64,000 bases of DNA from DATKZM01 sp035527975 (GTDB taxonomy: Bacteria; Pseudomonadota; Alphaproteobacteria; JAPULJ01), in NCBI GenBank assembly GCA_035527975.1, contig DATKZM010000088.1:124001-188000 (forward strand), read 5' to 3'. The notes under the pieces were generated by a model. It made no database searches. It saw only the letters and a list, made by a program, of their open reading frames with translations, and was not told the DNA's origin. The translations under genes and the position numbers were made by a program. Positions 1 to 8,694 of the stretch are shown piece by piece. How positions within the stretch are numbered: the first letter of the stretch is position 1; each line of letters starts with the position of its first letter.

Positions 1-267
1 CCGGCCAGCCCATCGCCGTCCGTCCCCAGCACCACAGCGCTCACGATGGGCCCGGTTGGCAGCATGGTGATGACGATATCCGCAGCGCTCCCCAATTCGG
101 CGAGGCTGCTGGCAACCGTGCAATCGTGATCGCCCGCGAAGCGCGCCGATTGCGCAGGATCGGCATCGAAGATCGTGAGCGGCACGCCGGCACGCGCCAG
201 ATTGGCGGCCATCGGACGGCCCATATTGCCGATGCCGATAAAGCCGACATTCGTCGCCTGCGCCATG
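1..267 (-). CDS. NAD(P)-binding part of a 3-hydroxyisobutyrate dehydrogenase family protein (partial)
   Basis: The gene starts at the ATG at 267 and runs off the left edge, so only 89 codons are seen. They encode a Rossmann fold that opens with the family's dinucleotide-binding signature GFIGIGNMGRPMAANLARAG, followed by an acidic residue after the second strand (TIFDADP) and ITMLPTGP, the loop near the active site of beta-hydroxyacid dehydrogenases. Members oxidise 3-hydroxyisobutyrate, tartronate semialdehyde or related hydroxyacids in the cytosol. The catalytic lysine lies in the missing part, so the substrate cannot be assigned. The reading frame is intact across the whole visible part. 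Confidence 0.88.
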
Positions 268-755
268 TCTTCACTTTCCCCGGCCGCGTCTGGTCTTGCG
301 CGCGGGATCACACACCAGAAGACCGGGCGGGGCAAGCGCCGCGGCGGCATCGGCAAGCCCGCCGAGCGCCTCGCCCGCCCGGGTCAGGTGATCACGGACG
401 CTTCCGGGCCCCGCCGCTCAGGTCCGCAGCCCGCGATATGCGCGCTGGACCCGGCGCATCGTCCGTTCGCCCATGACGCTGCGAAGCATCAGACGGCCCA
501 GCTCCTCGACATACATCCACGCCGCACCGATCCACGACCGCGGGATGCGGTTGCCTATGAGCGATCGTCGGCGTTCGCGTATCCCGCGGAGGGCCGCGCG
601 GTAAAGCGAAATTTAACCATCATGAACGTATTTTTGGATTTATCCGTCTTCACTTCTCAATCACCGATACAGCCGGTCCAGCTTGAGCTCCGGCTGACTG
701 TTTCGGGCATCGCGGCGAAATAGCGGGATCGAGCGAAAAGATCGGCACAACTTAA
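268..755. other. Intergenic region of about 490 bases between divergent genes
   Basis: No complete gene is visible. The interval holds the upstream regions of the leftward dehydrogenase and the rightward polysaccharide genes. It contains an AT-rich patch at about 608-660, unusual for this window, that could carry the promoter of the rightward set, and a start-less leftward open frame (418-612) listed separately. Confidence 0.5.
418..612 (-). pseudogene. Possible C-terminal gene fragment without a start codon
   Basis: A leftward open frame of 64 codons follows an in-frame TAA and has no usable start at its upstream end. The predicted peptide looks protein-like rather than a random GC-rich frame, with a mix of aromatic and aliphatic residues (IPRSWIGAAWMYVEELGRL) and a basic tail ending RGLRT. 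It could be the 3' end of a lost gene, possibly a glycosyltransferase given the neighbouring remnant at 756. I do not recognise a family with confidence. Confidence 0.22.
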
Positions 756-830
756 ATGAAGCTGATTGTTCAAGTCCCTTGCTTCAATGAACGTGCCACT
801 AGCGCAGGCAATTTGGGGAACCGACGGTGA
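756..830 (+). pseudogene. 24-codon remnant of a GT2 glycosyltransferase, now a leader ORF for the flippase
   Basis: This short ORF encodes MKLIVQVPCFNERAT and then an unrelated tail ending NRR-stop. Its first 12 residues match the start of the complete GT2 at 7572-8606 (MKLIVQIPCFNE) except for Val/Ile, with several synonymous differences in the DNA, so it is a diverged homologue and not a fresh copy. The rest of the enzyme is missing. The stop TGA at 828-830 overlaps the flippase GTG at 827-829 as GTGA, so the remnant probably acts as a coupled leader peptide. Confidence 0.65.
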
Positions 831-2158
831 AGGCGCTGGACCACTCCATCAAGCTCCCTCAATTCCTGGCTGGGAAAGTCGCCCGGGGCGCCGCGCTGAG
901 CCTGACGATCCGGATTGGCGGCCTTGCGCTGGGTTTCGCACAGGCCGTGCTGTTCGCCCGGCTGCTCGGGCCCGCGGGGTACGGGGCGGTCGCCGTGGCG
1001 CTATCCGTCGCGGCGCTCGTCGCCAGCCTCGCGCTTCTGGGCCTGGGCGGGTTTGCGGTACGCGAGGTTTCCCGCCTTCGTGTCCATGCGCAATTCGGTG
1101 CTCTCCGAGGTTTCGTGGGGTGGACCACCGGCATCGTTCTTATCGCTGCAGCGATCGGCGGTGGTGTTGTCGCGGGCCTCACCGTCATGCCGGGCCTCGC
1201 GCTGCCTCCTGAACTCGCCTGGGGCGCAGCGATCGTGCCTGCGATGGCAGTGCTGATCCTGCTGCGCGGTGTTTCGCAAGGATTCGGCAGGGTGTTCGAC
1301 GCGCAGGCCCCAACAGAGCTCGTTCGTCCGGCGGCGATGGTTTTCGCTCTGGGCGGCGCCATGGTCCTGGCATTCCCGCTCGCGGTAGACGGGGCCATGA
1401 TCCTCCTGGTCGCGGCCTACACCGTGGCGTTGGGTCTGGCGGGATTGGCTGTCCTCCGGACCTTGGCCAGGGAAGTCCTCGGTGGCCCAAGGACGTATCG
1501 CAGATCTGAATGGATCCGCGGCGCGGCGCCATTTTTTGCGATCAGTGTCCTTGCCACCTTGCAGGCGGAGCTGAATACGCTTCTGCTGGGCTGGCTGTCG
1601 GGACCGGTGGAAGCCGGACTGTTCCAGCCCGTGCTCCGCTTCGCCCCGGTCATGGTGATCGCTATCCAGGCGGTGAACGTGCCGCTCACGCCGAGGATCT
1701 CGGAGCTGTGGGAGCAGGGTGAGACGGAGCGCCTGAAGCACATTGTGCGGCGTGCGGCGATCACGACGACAGCGGGAGCCATGGTGACCTGTGCCGCGCT
1801 GCTCGTCCTGGCCCCATGGCTCTTGTCGGCTTTCGGTGCGGCCTTCACGGTGAATGTTCCCGCACTCGTGTGGCTCGCGGCCGCGCAGATCTTCAACGCG
1901 GCCTGCGGTCCCGTTGCCACGCTCCTCGACATGACGAACCACCAGCGCTTCACGATATGGGGCCTGGTCGCGTCGATCGCAGCCAATATCCTTGTCGGTG
2001 TGTGGCTGATACCGCAGCAGGGCGCATACGGTGCAGCGATCGCGATGGCGCTGAGCATCATCGTCTGGAACGTCCTGATGCTGTTTTTCGTGTGGCGAAA
2101 GCTGGGCTTCGATCCTTCGCTCGTCGGCGCTGTCCGGTCGCATGCTTTTTCGCGCTAG
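827..2158 (+). CDS. Polysaccharide flippase (Wzx/MATE-like, MOP superfamily)
   Basis: The 443-residue protein consists almost entirely of hydrophobic segments spaced like the 12-14 helices of PST/Wzx lipid-linked oligosaccharide flippases. Typical features are the conserved N-terminal stretch GKVARGAALSLTIRIGGLAL, the LFARLLGPAGYGAVAVAL segment and a second half beginning WIRGAAPFFAISVLATL. It should flip undecaprenyl-linked repeat units across the inner membrane. The GTG start overlaps the stop of the preceding remnant ORF. The next genes are an FkbM methyltransferase and a GT4, which fits a capsule, EPS or O-antigen locus. No polymerase (Wzy) gene is visible. Confidence 0.88.
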   Translation: MKALDHSIKLPQFLAGKVARGAALSLTIRIGGLALGFAQAVLFARLLGPAGYGAVAVALSVAALVASLALLGLGGFAVREVSRLRVHAQFGALRGFVGWTTGIVLIAAAIGGGVVAGLTVMPGLALPPELAWGAAIVPAMAVLILLRGVSQGFGRVFDAQAPTELVRPAAMVFALGGAMVLAFPLAVDGAMILLVAAYTVALGLAGLAVLRTLAREVLGGPRTYRRSEWIRGAAPFFAISVLATLQAELNTLLLGWLSGPVEAGLFQPVLRFAPVMVIAIQAVNVPLTPRISELWEQGETERLKHIVRRAAITTTAGAMVTCAALLVLAPWLLSAFGAAFTVNVPALVWLAAAQIFNAACGPVATLLDMTNHQRFTIWGLVASIAANILVGVWLIPQQGAYGAAIAMALSIIVWNVLMLFFVWRKLGFDPSLVGAVRSHAFSR

Positions 2159-2251
2159 CATCCGGTATTGTCCCACCGACAGCGCGGCCGATCTGGCTTG
2201 CCGCCCCCCATGGTGCTGGTCGGGCAGGCGTGCGTGGCCCGAGGCGTGGAC

Positions 2252-3160
2252 ATGACCGCGGGCATTCGACCGTTTTCGAGGCAGGGCGGCCTTCTGATGC
2301 TGCGTCGCCTGACACGTGCGCTCGCCGCCGTGCCGGGGGGTGTGCGCTGCCTTCATCTGGGGCGATACGTTCTGCCCAAGCCCAAGGCACCGATTACGAT
2401 TGCCGATTTCGACGGCGACCTGACGATGACGCTGCGGCTGGACGAACACATGCAGGGGTTCATCTTCTGGAACGGCGGCTACAACCGTGATCTGGCGCGC
2501 TTGCTGGACCGCATTCTTCGCCCTGGCATGACGGTGATCGACGCGGGCGCCAATGTCGGCGAGATCACGCTTCTGGCCGCCAAGCGGGTGGCGCCGGACG
2601 GGGTCGTGGTTGCGTTCGAGCCGGTACGCGAGATCGCCGACACGCTCAGCGCCAATCTCGCTGCCAACGGGTTCAGCCATGCCGTTGTCAGGATGATGGC
2701 GCTGAGTGACGCGGAGGGCGCCTTGCCGATCTACCGGGCGCGCGAACCCATCCGCGACGGCTCCATTAACGACGGGATGGGAAGCCTGTTCATCGGAGAT
2801 CGGGACCTGGTCGAGGCGGGAACGATACCCGTATCCACCCTCGATCATCAGGTTGCCGAACTCGGGCTTGCCAAGGTCGACGTGATCAAGATGGATATCG
2901 AAGGGGCGGAGCTGCCAGCCTTGCGCGGTGCGGAGGCGGTGTTGCGTCGTGACCGACCCGTTCTGATCGTCGAAGTGCAGGAGGAGACCGCGCGCGCCGC
3001 CGGGTACGCCGCAGTGGATCTGTTCGCGTATCTCGCGCGGCTTGGCTATCGCTTCGATACGATCCAAGTTGACGGAGGCGTTCGGCCGTTGGACCAGGGA
3101 CAACTGAAGCCGATCCAAAACGTGCTCTGCGTTCCGGTCGGGAGGGGTGACGTTGGCTGA
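2252..3160 (+). CDS. FkbM-family SAM-dependent methyltransferase
   Basis: The SAM-binding motif VIDAGANVGEITLLAA, the acidic post-strand-2 element FEPVREIADTLSANL and the FkbM hallmark VIKMDIEGAELPALRGAE are present in order. FkbM enzymes O-methylate sugars or other hydroxyl groups, so here it probably decorates the exported glycan. The ATG at 2252 is chosen because a GAGG sits 7 bases upstream. An in-frame TTG at 2168 and an ATG at 2297 are alternatives, giving about 287-330 residues. The 3' end overlaps the next GT4 gene by 14 bases, which suggests an operon. Confidence 0.85.
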   Translation: MTAGIRPFSRQGGLLMLRRLTRALAAVPGGVRCLHLGRYVLPKPKAPITIADFDGDLTMTLRLDEHMQGFIFWNGGYNRDLARLLDRILRPGMTVIDAGANVGEITLLAAKRVAPDGVVVAFEPVREIADTLSANLAANGFSHAVVRMMALSDAEGALPIYRAREPIRDGSINDGMGSLFIGDRDLVEAGTIPVSTLDHQVAELGLAKVDVIKMDIEGAELPALRGAEAVLRRDRPVLIVEVQEETARAAGYAAVDLFAYLARLGYRFDTIQVDGGVRPLDQGQLKPIQNVLCVPVGRGDVG

Positions 3161-4280
3161 GGCGCAGGCCCGCCGGATCTGCGTGTTTTTGGCCTCGCTG
3201 GAGGGCGGCGGCGCGGAGCGGGTCATGGTGACGCTGGCCAACGGCTTCGCGGCGCGCGGGCGCATGGTGACCATGGTGCTGGGGGAGGGCGCGGGGCCTT
3301 TTCGCGACGACCTCGACCCCGCCGTCGAACTTGTCGACCTTTCATGCCGTCACGTCTCGCTGGCGCTGCCTCGGCTGGCCATAATACTCCGCCAGCGCAA
3401 GCCGGACGTGTTGTTGTCGGCGCTCCATGTGGCCAACCTCGTGGCGCTTCTCGCCGCGCGCCTGGCACGCCGGCGCATGCCCGTGGTGGTAAGCGAACAC
3501 TCCAGCCTGGCGAGCATCCTTGGCAGCCGTGCCGGCCTGCGGCGGCGTATCCTTCGAAGCTCAATCGGCTTGCTCTATCCCCGTGCGGCCCGGGTTGTGA
3601 CGGTTTCGCGCGGCGCCGCGGCGGAACTGCGCCAACTGTTCCCGGCGGTCCCGTTGTCGATCGAGACGATCCCCAATCCGATAGACATCGGCGCCGTCCG
3701 GGTACGGGCAAAAGACAAGGATGCCGCGTTGCCGAACGAGCCGTTCATCATCGCGGTCGGGCGGTTGGTGCCGGAAAAACGCTTCGACGATCTCATTCAA
3801 GCGTTCGGGATCGTCCAGGGTCAGGTGCAATGCCGGCTTGAGATCCTGGGAGAAGGACCCGAGCGCGGGCGGCTTGAGGCGTTGTGCGATCGGATGGGAC
3901 TTGCCGGCGCCGTGTCGCTTCCCGGTTTCGCCAGAAATCCGTTTCCCAGGGTCCGCGCGGCGTCCGTGCTGGCGGTTACGTCGGAACGGGAGGGTTTCGG
4001 CAACGTGCTCGTCGAGGCGATGGCGCTCGGAACGTCGGTCGTCGCGTCCGATTGTCCGCATGGGCCCCGCGAAATACTCGAAGGAGGGCGATGGGGACAT
4101 CTAGTGCCGGTCGGCGACCCGAATGCGCTAGCCGCCGCGTTGCTGGACACGTTGCGCGCACCGCCGGTCGCGCCGGACGCCCTCAAAAAAAGGGCGGAAG
4201 CCTTCGACAAGGATCATGCCATCGACGCCTATCTCGCGTTGCTCGATGACGCGGCGAGCGAAGCCACGCAATCAATATAG
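3147..4280 (+). CDS. Glycosyltransferase family 4
   Basis: This is a GT-B fold retaining glycosyltransferase of 377 residues, the usual length. The N-terminal acceptor domain begins FLASLEGGGAERVMVTLANG, the typical GT4 opening. The C-terminal domain carries AVGRLVPEKRFDDLIQAF, then LEILGEGPERGRLE, and the donor-binding E-x7-E motif in SEREGFGNVLVEAMALG. It should add a sugar to the lipid-linked repeat unit at the cytoplasmic membrane. The start is GTG at 3147 within the end of the FkbM gene. Its 3' end overlaps the convergent GT4 gene by 52 bases. Confidence 0.9.
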   Translation: MTLAEAQARRICVFLASLEGGGAERVMVTLANGFAARGRMVTMVLGEGAGPFRDDLDPAVELVDLSCRHVSLALPRLAIILRQRKPDVLLSALHVANLVALLAARLARRRMPVVVSEHSSLASILGSRAGLRRRILRSSIGLLYPRAARVVTVSRGAAAELRQLFPAVPLSIETIPNPIDIGAVRVRAKDKDAALPNEPFIIAVGRLVPEKRFDDLIQAFGIVQGQVQCRLEILGEGPERGRLEALCDRMGLAGAVSLPGFARNPFPRVRAASVLAVTSEREGFGNVLVEAMALGTSVVASDCPHGPREILEGGRWGHLVPVGDPNALAAALLDTLRAPPVAPDALKKRAEAFDKDHAIDAYLALLDDAASEATQSI

Positions 4281-4288
4281 GCGTCGAT
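4221..4288. repeat. 12-base inverted repeat across overlapping convergent gene ends
   Basis: ATCGACGCCTAT at 4221-4232 and its exact complement ATAGGCGTCGAT at 4277-4288 lie 44 bases apart. Each arm encodes an Ile-Asp-Ala-Tyr segment near the C-terminus of the glycosyltransferase on its own strand, so the symmetry may come from two related proteins meeting tail to tail. It could also act as a weak bidirectional hairpin. Confidence 0.6.
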
Positions 4289-5398
4289 CGCAATACGCTC
4301 GGAGAAGCGCTCCTCGGCCAGCACACGGGCCGCCCGACCCATCTCGTTCCGCTTTTCCGCGGGAAGGGCGGCGAACATTTCCATCGCTTCTGCCAAGGCG
4401 CCTGCACTCCGGGGCGCAAACATATAGCCGGTACGGCCGTCGACGACGGCGTGGCGGCAGCCAGGCACGTCGCTGACGAGCGCGGGGCGCGCGCAGGCCG
4501 CCGCCTCAAGAACCACACGCGGCATGCCCTCACCGCCATATGATGGCATCACCAATGCGTGGGAGTCCGTCAACCAGGGTCGCACATCGGCTGTCGGGCC
4601 CGGAATCCGGACCACCCCCTCGGCCCGCCAAGCGGAGAGCTCCTGATCGTCGATCGCCGAGTGGTTCGTGTGCTCATTCGAGCCGACCAGGACGAAACGA
4701 ATCTCCGGGCGGCGGCTGCGGAGTTGCCGGGCCGCGGACATAAATTCGCGCACGCCTTTGTTCCCCTGAAGCCGCGCGATCATAACGAAGGTCAGCGGCG
4801 GCGGTGTGGGCGGTTGGGCGGTAAACCGCTCAAGATCCACGCCTGAGCCCGGGAGCTGTGTCACCGGCGTATGGTCCAGCCAGCGCCTCTGCTTCATGAG
4901 CGCCAGATCGTCCGGGTTTTGCACGAACACGCGCGCTGCGCCGCGGCTCGTCAATCCAGATAGAAATCCGATCAACCGGGCGCGCAAGCCGTTGGACGCA
5001 AACGCCATTCCGAGTCCGGTGATGTTGTTCGCATAGGGCAGCCGTAACAAGCGGCAGGCGATGCCGGAGTAGATGTTGGCCTTGATCGTGAAGTTGAAAA
5101 CGAAGTCCGGCCTGTACCGCGCCAGGATGACGGTCAATCGAACGAAGCTGCGAAGCTCTCTGAAGGGGTTGTAGCCGTCAAATGACAGGGCGATAGGAAC
5201 GTGCTCGGCCCCGAGTTCATCGGTCAGATTGGCGCTGGTGGCATCGGTGGGGGCAATACAGATCACCTGCGCGCCTCGCTCGCGCAACGCCCGGATGGTG
5301 CTGCCGCGGTACTTGTAGAGATACCAGGAGGTATTGGCGACCAGCGCGACCGGAAGGTCTTGCAAGCTTTGCCGCGATGACTTGCCCAGGTTATCCAT
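4229..5398 (-). CDS. Glycosyltransferase family 4
   Basis: This 389-residue GT-B enzyme is the last gene of the leftward glycan operon. Its N-terminal domain starts VALVANTSWYLYKYRGSTIR, as in Fnl/PglA-type GalNAc or Fuc2NAc transferases. The C-terminal domain shows LPGSGVDLERF, IARLQGNKGVREFM and MPSYGGEGMPRVVLEAAACA, with the acidic residues of the donor site. It probably transfers an amino- or deoxy-sugar to a lipid-linked acceptor. Its start overlaps the methyltransferase gene upstream by 8 bases. The donor sugar cannot be read from sequence. Confidence 0.9.
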   Translation of the reverse strand: MDNLGKSSRQSLQDLPVALVANTSWYLYKYRGSTIRALRERGAQVICIAPTDATSANLTDELGAEHVPIALSFDGYNPFRELRSFVRLTVILARYRPDFVFNFTIKANIYSGIACRLLRLPYANNITGLGMAFASNGLRARLIGFLSGLTSRGAARVFVQNPDDLALMKQRRWLDHTPVTQLPGSGVDLERFTAQPPTPPPLTFVMIARLQGNKGVREFMSAARQLRSRRPEIRFVLVGSNEHTNHSAIDDQELSAWRAEGVVRIPGPTADVRPWLTDSHALVMPSYGGEGMPRVVLEAAACARPALVSDVPGCRHAVVDGRTGYMFAPRSAGALAEAMEMFAALPAEKRNEMGRAARVLAEERFSERIAIDAYIDCVASLAASSSNAR

Positions 5399-6398
5399 GG
5401 CCTGCCCCCGCCTCGCCGAAGTAGCTCTCGTAGTAGTGGGGCATGTCCTTTGGATGCAAAGCGGTCATGCTCCTGCGGCCCAGAAAGAATACCCCGCACG
5501 CGGCATCGGCGCCGGCGCGGGAGCGGGTGAAGCGGTCGAGAAGTCGCAGCCAGAATAGCGGCGCGGCGATCGCCCCGGCCAGGCTCGACCCAACTCCGAG
5601 TGCGCGCGCAAGGTAGCGGATCGACCAGATGGTGGCGACGCCGGCGCCCCCGGAGATGCCAGCCTCGATCTGTTCGAACCGCCGGAACAGCCAGCGGTGG
5701 CCGCTGGGCGTGAAGCGCGTGAAATCGAAGGCGCCCATATGCACCTGCTGCATGAAGGGCGTATCCGCAAAGACGACGCCATCGCTACGAAGCACGCGGT
5801 GGATCTGAGCGACCACTACTGAGGGTTCGAGCACGTGCTCGAGGACGGCCTGGATCCAAACGCCGTCGAAGCTTGCGTCCGCGAAGGGCAGGCGATGCCC
5901 GTCGGAGACCAACACCGTTAGCGAACTGGCATAGACATCAGTGCCCACGACCTCGACCTCAGGGTCGGCATAGAGAGCCTCGGAGCCCGACCCGGCAGTG
6001 CCCCCACCGATGACCAGGATGCGCGGCGGCCGGCCCGCGTTGCCTGCTACGGTTTTGGTTTCCTTGAGAAAACGATCGGCCATCGCTGACGCAGCGCTGT
6101 TGGTGCCCCTAAGGAGTCGATTCTTGATTCGCCGAAGCCTCTGTCCAATAGCCGAGCCCAGAGTGGCCCCTCCCGGCGGGGCCGGCGGGCGCGCCTCGGC
6201 AAAAGCGACACGGTCGAAGAGGCTTTGCTCGAAATCGATCAGGACAGGCTGGCCGTCGACCGCCGGAAAGGCCGCGTCGCAGCTCCCATAGAGGCAGCCC
6301 GAGTCGGAGCAAATAAACTCGGCGGCGAGACCTGCACTCAGCCGCTCGAGGGGCGAAAGGCAGCGCGGGCAGCGCAGTATTGTGGCGATTGTATCCAT
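5391..6398 (-). CDS. Class I SAM methyltransferase with N-terminal Trm112-like zinc ribbon
   Basis: The first 40 residues form a zinc-ribbon-like segment with Cys10, Cys13, Cys30 and Cys35 (CPRC and CSDSGC), similar to Trm112/UPF0434 domains. A type-11 methyltransferase domain follows: RILVIGGGTAGSGSE for SAM binding, VVGTDVYA, and LPFADASFDGVWIQAVLEHV. The GG(T)AG loop is a variant of the usual GxGxG. Its position in the glycan operon suggests that it methylates a sugar or lipid-linked intermediate. It starts one base after the stop of the DUF354 gene. Confidence 0.82.
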   Translation of the reverse strand: MDTIATILRCPRCLSPLERLSAGLAAEFICSDSGCLYGSCDAAFPAVDGQPVLIDFEQSLFDRVAFAEARPPAPPGGATLGSAIGQRLRRIKNRLLRGTNSAASAMADRFLKETKTVAGNAGRPPRILVIGGGTAGSGSEALYADPEVEVVGTDVYASSLTVLVSDGHRLPFADASFDGVWIQAVLEHVLEPSVVVAQIHRVLRSDGVVFADTPFMQQVHMGAFDFTRFTPSGHRWLFRRFEQIEAGISGGAGVATIWSIRYLARALGVGSSLAGAIAAPLFWLRLLDRFTRSRAGADAACGVFFLGRRSMTALHPKDMPHYYESYFGEAGAGHG

Positions 6399-6399
6399 G

Positions 6400-7563
6400 T
6401 CATTCGGACCGCGGGGTCAACGCCAATGGACCGGACCGTTGGGGCGCCGCACCTACGTCACGAGGCGCCTGTACCGACGGCAGCAGCGCCTGTAGTTCCT
6501 CCCAGTAGATTTCGGTCGGATCGCACCACGCATCGAGCATCACGGCCCGGCGGCGCGCCCATTCATCGCGGATGCCGGGCCGCTCGAGCAGCTCGTCGAG
6601 GCGAGCGAGGAATGCGGCCTCCTGCGCCGGCTTGAACCCGTACATCAGACCAAAGCGCCGCTCGATCGTTTCGGCGTATTGGTGCTTGCCGATATAGGAG
6701 CCAACCGCCAGGGCAGGCACACCCAACAGCGCCGCTTCGACACAGACGGTCAGCCCGTCGCCGAGCACCAGATCCGCTGCGGCAATCACATGGTGCAGGC
6801 GCGACGCCGGCGTGGGCAGCCGGAAGCGCTGGAGCTCGCCGACGAGCGGCGCCTCGGAAACGATGAACGCGCGGCCGAGTGGCTCAAGACGCGCCAGCAC
6901 TCGGCCAAGCAAGTCCCGCGACAAGCCGCGGCCGCCGACGTCGTGATAAGCATCGAAGGCGGCCAGGCGGATCAGGAACAAGCGGTCGTCCACAGCCAGC
7001 CCCAGCTCGCCGCGAATGCCAGGATCGGGCGAGAACACATCGGGATGGAGGTAAGCAAGCTCCATCAGGCCCGGATAGGTGCGCTGTTTCTTGCCGTAAT
7101 CCTCGCCCAGACAGTCAGAGGTGACGATACGGGTGGCGAAGGGAGCGGCGAGGTAGCGGTATTGCGGGTTTCCGGCGGCGCTGTCGTCGTTGATCAGCAA
7201 GGTCGGAATACGCAGCAGCCGGCCGACATGGGCAAGGGTGACGGTTTTGCCGACCAGCGCCATCGGACGAACCCGGCGGGCCAGCCTGGCCAGTTTCCAG
7301 TCATAGACGACAAGTTCACCCAGCTTGCGAACCAGGCCTTTTTGAGCCCTGGTGAGCACGACCGGATCGAGCCCGTTCTCGCGCATCAGCGGCACCATCA
7401 CGTCCTTGTCATGGACGGTCCACACAACCTCGATACCGTGATCGAGGCAGCGCTGCCCGAGCTGGTGGATCGCGAGATAGTCCTTGGGATGGTGCGAGTC
7501 GAATATCACCCGAGGAGGCCCGGAGCGCAGGTCACCGCCTTGCCGTGATGCGCCGTCGGGCAT
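6400..7563 (-). CDS. DUF354-like GT-B fold glycosyltransferase-related protein
   Basis: The predicted 387-residue protein opens RVIFDSHHPKDYLAIHQLGQ, characteristic of DUF354/UPF0272-type proteins related to MurG and UDP-GlcNAc epimerases. Its C-terminal half carries HHVIAAADLVLGDGLTVCVE and ALLGVPALAVGSYIGKHQY, equivalent to the nucleotide-sugar binding loop. The ATG at 7563 lies 8 bases after the GT2 stop. The frame stays open further upstream only as a shadow of that gene. Substrate unknown; a role in the same glycan pathway is inferred from the operon. Confidence 0.78.
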   Translation of the reverse strand: MPDGASRQGGDLRSGPPRVIFDSHHPKDYLAIHQLGQRCLDHGIEVVWTVHDKDVMVPLMRENGLDPVVLTRAQKGLVRKLGELVVYDWKLARLARRVRPMALVGKTVTLAHVGRLLRIPTLLINDDSAAGNPQYRYLAAPFATRIVTSDCLGEDYGKKQRTYPGLMELAYLHPDVFSPDPGIRGELGLAVDDRLFLIRLAAFDAYHDVGGRGLSRDLLGRVLARLEPLGRAFIVSEAPLVGELQRFRLPTPASRLHHVIAAADLVLGDGLTVCVEAALLGVPALAVGSYIGKHQYAETIERRFGLMYGFKPAQEAAFLARLDELLERPGIRDEWARRRAVMLDAWCDPTEIYWEELQALLPSVQAPRDVGAAPQRSGPLALTPRSE

Positions 7564-7571
7564 CGCGCAGC

Positions 7572-8606
7572 CTATGACTGCCGCCGCCGCAAAGCGGCGA
7601 TTTCCTCGCGCAACGCGCGCGTGTCGATCGCCGTCTTCCGGGTGGCCGTGGCCGTATCGGCGTGTCGTTGCCCGAGCTCGATTTTCGCGACCCGCTGCAA
7701 CGCCATTTCGATGAGCTGCCTGTTGAAGCCGATCAAGTCGGCGAGCAGTCCGAACAGCAAGGTGATGAAACCGATGATCAACAGAACGCCGCCAAGCACG
7801 AGTGATTGAATGTGCCCGCCGCCGTCGCCCACTGCATAGAAATAGATAAAGCGCAGGATCGGCAGCGCGCCGAGCGCCAGGAACAATCCGCCGATCAGGA
7901 AGAATACGCGCAACGGCCGGTACATCGCATAGCTGCGCAGGATCGTCACGCCCGACCGGCGAATGAACTGGGGAATGCTGCTGAACAGCCGCGACTCGCG
8001 GGTCTTGCCGTTCGTGCCGATCGGCACGGAAACGACGTGAAGCCGCTTGGCGCCGGCCTGGATCAACATCTCGATCGTGTAGCTGAAGGACGAGACGATA
8101 TTGATCTGCAGCGCGGCATCGCGGGACATGGCGCGGAAGCCGCTGACGGCGTCGGGGATGGCGATGCGCGACAAGCGCCGTACAACGGCGCTGCCGAAAA
8201 TCTGCAGGCCTTTCTTGCCAATCGAGAAATGCGGATTGCCGCCAGGGTTGCGGTCGCCGACGACGATGTCGGCTTTCGCCTCCAGGATCGGTTCGATCAG
8301 CTTTGGGATGTCGGCGCCGCGATACTGATTGTCGGCGTCCGTATTGACGATAATGTCGGCGCCGCGGCCCAGGCTCGCATCGATGGCGGTCCGGAACGCA
8401 AAAGCCAGCCCCTTGTTCTGGGGATGCCGCACCACATGGTCGGCCCCGCATTCGCGCGCAACCTCGGCCGTGCGGTCGCTCGACCCATCGTCCACGACGA
8501 GGATCTCGACCGTATCGATGCCCGCGATCTGACGAGGAATATCGCGGATCGTCTCCGGTAAGGTTGCTTCCTCGTTGAAGCACGGTATCTGGACGATCAG
8601 CTTCAC
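7572..8606 (-). CDS. GT2 family dolichol-phosphate-mannose-synthase-like glycosyltransferase with C-terminal membrane segments
   Basis: A 344-residue protein. The GT-A domain begins MKLIVQIPCFNEEATLPETI, with ILVVDDGSSDRT for nucleotide binding, the metal-binding DADNQ and the VSGFRAMSRDAA element of polyprenyl-phosphate sugar synthases. Two hydrophobic segments follow at about 235-260 and 270-300. The C-terminus (about 305-344) is charged and helical and may form a coiled coil. It is the first gene of the leftward glycan operon. It probably makes a polyprenyl-phosphate sugar or adds the first sugar at the inner membrane. Confidence 0.9.
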   Translation of the reverse strand: MKLIVQIPCFNEEATLPETIRDIPRQIAGIDTVEILVVDDGSSDRTAEVARECGADHVVRHPQNKGLAFAFRTAIDASLGRGADIIVNTDADNQYRGADIPKLIEPILEAKADIVVGDRNPGGNPHFSIGKKGLQIFGSAVVRRLSRIAIPDAVSGFRAMSRDAALQINIVSSFSYTIEMLIQAGAKRLHVVSVPIGTNGKTRESRLFSSIPQFIRRSGVTILRSYAMYRPLRVFFLIGGLFLALGALPILRFIYFYAVGDGGGHIQSLVLGGVLLIIGFITLLFGLLADLIGFNRQLIEMALQRVAKIELGQRHADTATATRKTAIDTRALREEIAALRRRQS

Positions 8607-8694
8607 GAAGTCCTGCCCTTCGAGGCCATTCGGCCGGCTGCCGTCCCTCGGCGGATACGGCCGACAGCGATCGCCGGGCGTTCCCGGCGCCGAT

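Noticed and set aside
175..723. A 182-codon rightward frame at the left edge
   Set aside because: It is partly antisense to the dehydrogenase gene and is low in hydrophobic structure.
1001..3274. A 757-codon leftward open frame
   Set aside because: It is the antisense shadow of the flippase and FkbM genes; its product is rich in Arg, His and Gln with no recognisable fold.
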